From: Leptospirillum sp.
GTDB taxonomy: Bacteria; Nitrospirota; Leptospirillia; Leptospirillales; Leptospirillaceae
DNA: 15,153 nucleotides
Assembly: GCA_027343785.1 (NCBI GenBank)
Contig: DAHWKF010000024.1
Coordinates: 1 to 15,153, forward strand
Reading direction: 5' to 3'
Shown: piece after piece, positions 12,896 through 15,153 of the stretch
How the letters are laid out: each line of letters starts with the position of its first letter
How positions within the stretch are numbered: the first letter of the stretch is position 1
Translations under genes and position numbers: made by a program
The notes under the pieces: generated by a model
Databases searched by the model: none
The model's input: the letters and a program-made list of their open reading frames with translations, nothing else
Told to the model about the DNA's origin: nothing

Positions 12896-14994
12896 ATGGA
12901 GTCCAGAAATCGTTCGATCTGCAGCACCGATTGGGCGAAAATGCCTCGCTGGCGAATGACGGGAAGCGATAATGCTTTTTCCTCCGCCTTCTCCGGACGG
13001 ATGGCTCCGGCAAAAACAAGGCCGACAAGCCGGGATTCCTCCGTCTTCGTCAAGGAAGCAAACTTCGCCGACAGGACCCATTCGTCCTTTTCCTTCTTCT
13101 GGCGGACGATAACGACCGGGAGCTTGACCACAGACCATTTGGCGAAAACGGTCAGCGATCCGGTCTGACCGTCCGGAACGCGGATCCCCGACGTTTCCGA
13201 TAGCGGCGAGCCGATCCGGATGCCCCCGATCGATAAGTCGCGCGCACGGCCAACTATATGGCGCTCAAGAGCCGGCCCGCCCCATCCGAGAACCACTTTG
13301 TACCCGGCAGCAATCCTTGGAAACCGGCGAACCTGGCGACGCTCTATCATGGCGCCCAATGAAAGCCCGATCAAGAGGATATTGAAGATTGTCCAGAAGA
13401 GATTCATCAGAAGCATGCTGTGTCCACCGGGCCGCGTCAGGAACTGGTGTACGCCCATGACCAGACCGCCGACATTGACGGCAAACAGGACAATGGCCGG
13501 ACGCGCCACCGGAAAATCCAGCCGTTCGAGCTTGTTTCTGGTCCCTTTCGGCGTCACGTTGAAACGGCCCCGTCGGGGAAACAGGAACGCCATCAGGGCG
13601 GGGAGGACCAGATAAAACGACAACGGGATCTCGTATACGATCGACCATAGGGAAGAGCGCCTGGCGCGGTAGAAGAGGGCGCTGGTCCCCTGGGCGATCA
13701 GCAGATAGGGCATCAGATAGAGCAGCATGTCCTCCAGACCGGCGTGGACGCTGTAAATCCGGAAATAAATATACAGCAGGGGAGCAAAAAGAAAAAAGAT
13801 GCGGGGGACGGAAAAGAGCCAGTAAACGATGGCATTCATGTAACAGAGCTTCTGGGGCCAGGAGAGCCCTTTCTTGAAAAGGGGGTTGTCGATCCGGAAG
13901 ATCTGGATCATCCCGCGGCACCATCGGACACGCTGGTTGATCAGGTCACGCATGGTTTCCGGGGCCAGCCCCGTCACCAGCGTCTCAGCGAGATAAAAAC
14001 TCTGGTACCCCAAAGCGTGCAGAACCAAAGAAGTATGGGCATCTTCGGTGACGGTCTCCGTCCGGAACCCTCCCGCCTTCTCCAGGGACGATCTCCGAAG
14101 GATTCCGGCGGATCCGCAAAAGTAGGAGCTGTTCCACAGATCCATCCCCGGCTGGATGACGTGGTAGAACAGGTCGGATTCGTTGGGGATCTCGTCTCCC
14201 AGCCCCAGATTGCGTTCGAACGGGTCACGGGAATAAAAGTGGTGAGGCGTCTGGACGATGGCCAAATCCGGACGACCGACAAAAAACCCCGCGGTTTTTT
14301 TCAGGAAAGCGGGCATGGGGATGTGATCGCAATCAAAAACCGCCACCAGCTCTCCGTTTGTCCGGGCCAGAGCGTTGTTGAGATTGCCCGCCTTTGCGCC
14401 GGTGTTGTCCGGGCGCGTCAGATACCCCACACCCAGATCTTCGGCTGTCTGCCGCACCTCTTCCCGTCGGCCGTCGTCGAGGACCCAGACCCGGAATCGG
14501 GAAGGAGGATACTCCATCAGGGTCGCTCCCACGATGGTCGGCCGGATGACCTCCAGAGATTCGTTATAGACGGGAATGAAAACGTCGACCGTAGGGACGT
14601 GCGTTTCATCCGTCGGAAGGGGGACCGATGGGCGCCTCAGCGGACTGACCATGACAAAATAACCCAAAAAAGTCATGACGGCAGCATACATTTCGACCAG
14701 TAAAAGCATGACGCTGGCCGCCCAGTCGAGCGGTGTCCCGTAAACGGTCTCGGTCATCCTCCACCAGAAATATCGCCCCGCCATGACCAGAGACAGCAGG
14801 ACCAACGTTGCCCGTGCCCATCGGCTAGAGCTTCTGGCCACCATCCATGCGAAAAGAGTGAACACGCTTCCAAGTAACAACTGACGGGGACGGGAAACCG
14901 GCTCGGTGCAGAACAGACCCACAATCAGGGCCAGAGGAACGGCATGAATCAGCGCTTTCCCTGTTGGCCATGAAGCATGATTCCCTGTCTTCAA
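12892..14994 (-). CDS. bcsA: Cellulose synthase catalytic subunit BcsA, UDP-forming, with PilZ domain
   Basis: This inner-membrane processive GT2 glycosyltransferase makes beta-1,4-glucan from UDP-glucose and moves it through its own channel. It has about 700 residues. Counting from the TTG at 14994: N-terminal helices (about 15-115), then the DD (173-174), FDCDH (220-224), TED (316-318) and QRVRW (354-358) motifs, the gating-loop motif FNVTPKG (478-484) between C-terminal helices, and a PilZ domain with RRQVR (about 552-556) and DLSIGG (586-591) for c-di-GMP. All catalytic and allosteric motifs appear intact. The frame also has a TTG at 15039, but that has no ribosome-binding site. The TTG at 14994 has AAGGGT (15004-15009) nine bases upstream and lies about 24 bases after the likely transcription start from the -10 box at 15025-15030. 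bcsB and bcsZ follow without gaps. Confidence 0.95.
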   Translation of the reverse strand: MKTGNHASWPTGKALIHAVPLALIVGLFCTEPVSRPRQLLLGSVFTLFAWMVARSSSRWARATLVLLSLVMAGRYFWWRMTETVYGTPLDWAASVMLLLVEMYAAVMTFLGYFVMVSPLRRPSVPLPTDETHVPTVDVFIPVYNESLEVIRPTIVGATLMEYPPSRFRVWVLDDGRREEVRQTAEDLGVGYLTRPDNTGAKAGNLNNALARTNGELVAVFDCDHIPMPAFLKKTAGFFVGRPDLAIVQTPHHFYSRDPFERNLGLGDEIPNESDLFYHVIQPGMDLWNSSYFCGSAGILRRSSLEKAGGFRTETVTEDAHTSLVLHALGYQSFYLAETLVTGLAPETMRDLINQRVRWCRGMIQIFRIDNPLFKKGLSWPQKLCYMNAIVYWLFSVPRIFFLFAPLLYIYFRIYSVHAGLEDMLLYLMPYLLIAQGTSALFYRARRSSLWSIVYEIPLSFYLVLPALMAFLFPRRGRFNVTPKGTRNKLERLDFPVARPAIVLFAVNVGGLVMGVHQFLTRPGGHSMLLMNLFWTIFNILLIGLSLGAMIERRQVRRFPRIAAGYKVVLGWGGPALERHIVGRARDLSIGGIRIGSPLSETSGIRVPDGQTGSLTVFAKWSVVKLPVVIVRQKKEKDEWVLSAKFASLTKTEESRLVGLVFAGAIRPEKAEEKALSLPVIRQRGIFAQSVLQIERFLDSI

Positions 14995-15024
14995 GCGACA
15001 AAGACCCTTCAGAAAAGAAGCCCT

Positions 15025-15030
15025 AGTATA
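15025..15030 (-). promoter_or_regulatory. Candidate -10 box of the bcsA promoter
   Basis: TATACT on the - strand matches five of six consensus bases. The -35 position (15048-15053, GTGTAA) is poor and coincides with the end of the transposase frame. Initiation near 15018 would give a leader containing the AAGGGT ribosome-binding site of bcsA. Confidence 0.4.
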
Positions 15031-15047
15031 GAGACCCAATAAAATAT

Positions 15048-15153
15048 TTACACTTTAGCTTCAGATTCGAGAGCGTCAAAATTCCTCCAGCGATGAATCA
15101 CGGGGTTCTCGTTGATTTCCTGGACGCCTTTGAGGATCCGTTCCTTGAGTTCA
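15048..15153 (-). CDS. C-terminal fragment of a probable IS630-type transposase, cut by the window edge
   Basis: On the - strand the frame entering from the window end is open for 34 codons and stops at TAA (15050-15048). It reads ELKERILKGVQEINENPVIH followed by RWRNFD. The pattern of a leucine/arginine helix, 'EIN..PV' and a late RW resembles the extreme C-terminus of IS630/Tc1-mariner-like transposases. I infer that an insertion sequence ends between this stop and bcsA. The fragment is short, so another protein ending is possible. If it is an IS, its terminal repeat and TA target site should lie within 15000-15047. Confidence 0.45.
   Translation of the reverse strand, partial: ELKERILKGVQEINENPVIHRWRNFDALESEAKV

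Noticed and set aside
12896..13138. Extension of bcsB upstream to the ATG at 13138 or 13081
   Set aside because: It would overlap bcsA by about 190-245 bases, encode a motif-free N-terminus and bury the signal peptide inside the protein.
13744..14703. A 319-codon open frame on the + strand opposite bcsA
   Set aside because: It lies wholly antisense to the strongly conserved GT2 core of BcsA and its translation shows no domain. Long antisense frames are expected at this base composition.
14995..15039. TTG at 15039 as the bcsA start
   Set aside because: It has no ribosome-binding site and lies upstream of the likely transcription start. The TTG at 14994 has AAGGGT at a good distance.

Overview
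The window reads as an ordinary chromosomal segment of a Gram-negative bacterium with moderately high G+C. Envelope genes support this: an LpxL/HtrB-type lipid A acyltransferase, a SmpA/BamE-like lipoprotein, a bifunctional class A penicillin-binding protein and a bacterial cellulose synthase operon. TTG starts are common. A Nitrospirota relative such as Leptospirillum is my best guess from gene content and protein style, but I could not test it. Coding density is high and I see no broken genes apart from two cut by the window edges.

Layout. (1) 1-1375, + strand: the 3' part of a UbiB/ABC1 kinase-like gene. (2) 1372-5725, - strand: five genes read leftwards. In transcription order they are a BamE-like lipoprotein, a secreted PQQ-type beta-propeller, a YkgJ-type cysteine-cluster protein, a membrane PAP2-like phosphatase (start overlapping the previous stop as TTGA) and radC, whose stop shares a CTAG with the ubiB-like stop. 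(3) 5724-8099, +: a PBP1b-like peptidoglycan synthase whose ATG overlaps the ATG of the divergent lipoprotein gene inside one CATG. (4) 8144-8217, +: tRNA-Gln(CUG) with encoded CCA. (5) 8218-8632: a gap with no recognisable gene. (6) 8633-9544, +: LpxL/HtrB-family acyltransferase. (7) 9594-14994, -: bcsA-bcsB-bcsZ, tightly coupled. (8) 15048-15153, -: the last 34 codons of what looks like an IS630-type transposase, immediately upstream of bcsA.

How the genes work together. BcsA (inner-membrane glucosyltransferase with a PilZ domain), BcsB (periplasmic membrane-anchored partner) and BcsZ (GH8 endoglucanase) form a c-di-GMP-controlled cellulose synthesis and export unit. No BcsC outer-membrane porin gene follows bcsZ. 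The PBP, the BamE-like lipoprotein, the acyltransferase and the PAP2 protein are all envelope-related, so the window is rich in cell-surface functions without being one pathway.

The points most worth a second look are the zero-distance divergent start codons at 5723-5726, the absence of a canonical start codon for bcsB, and the transposase end next to bcsA, where a good -10 box lies at the probable junction. I did not find a clearly new defence, mobile or RNA-guided system here.
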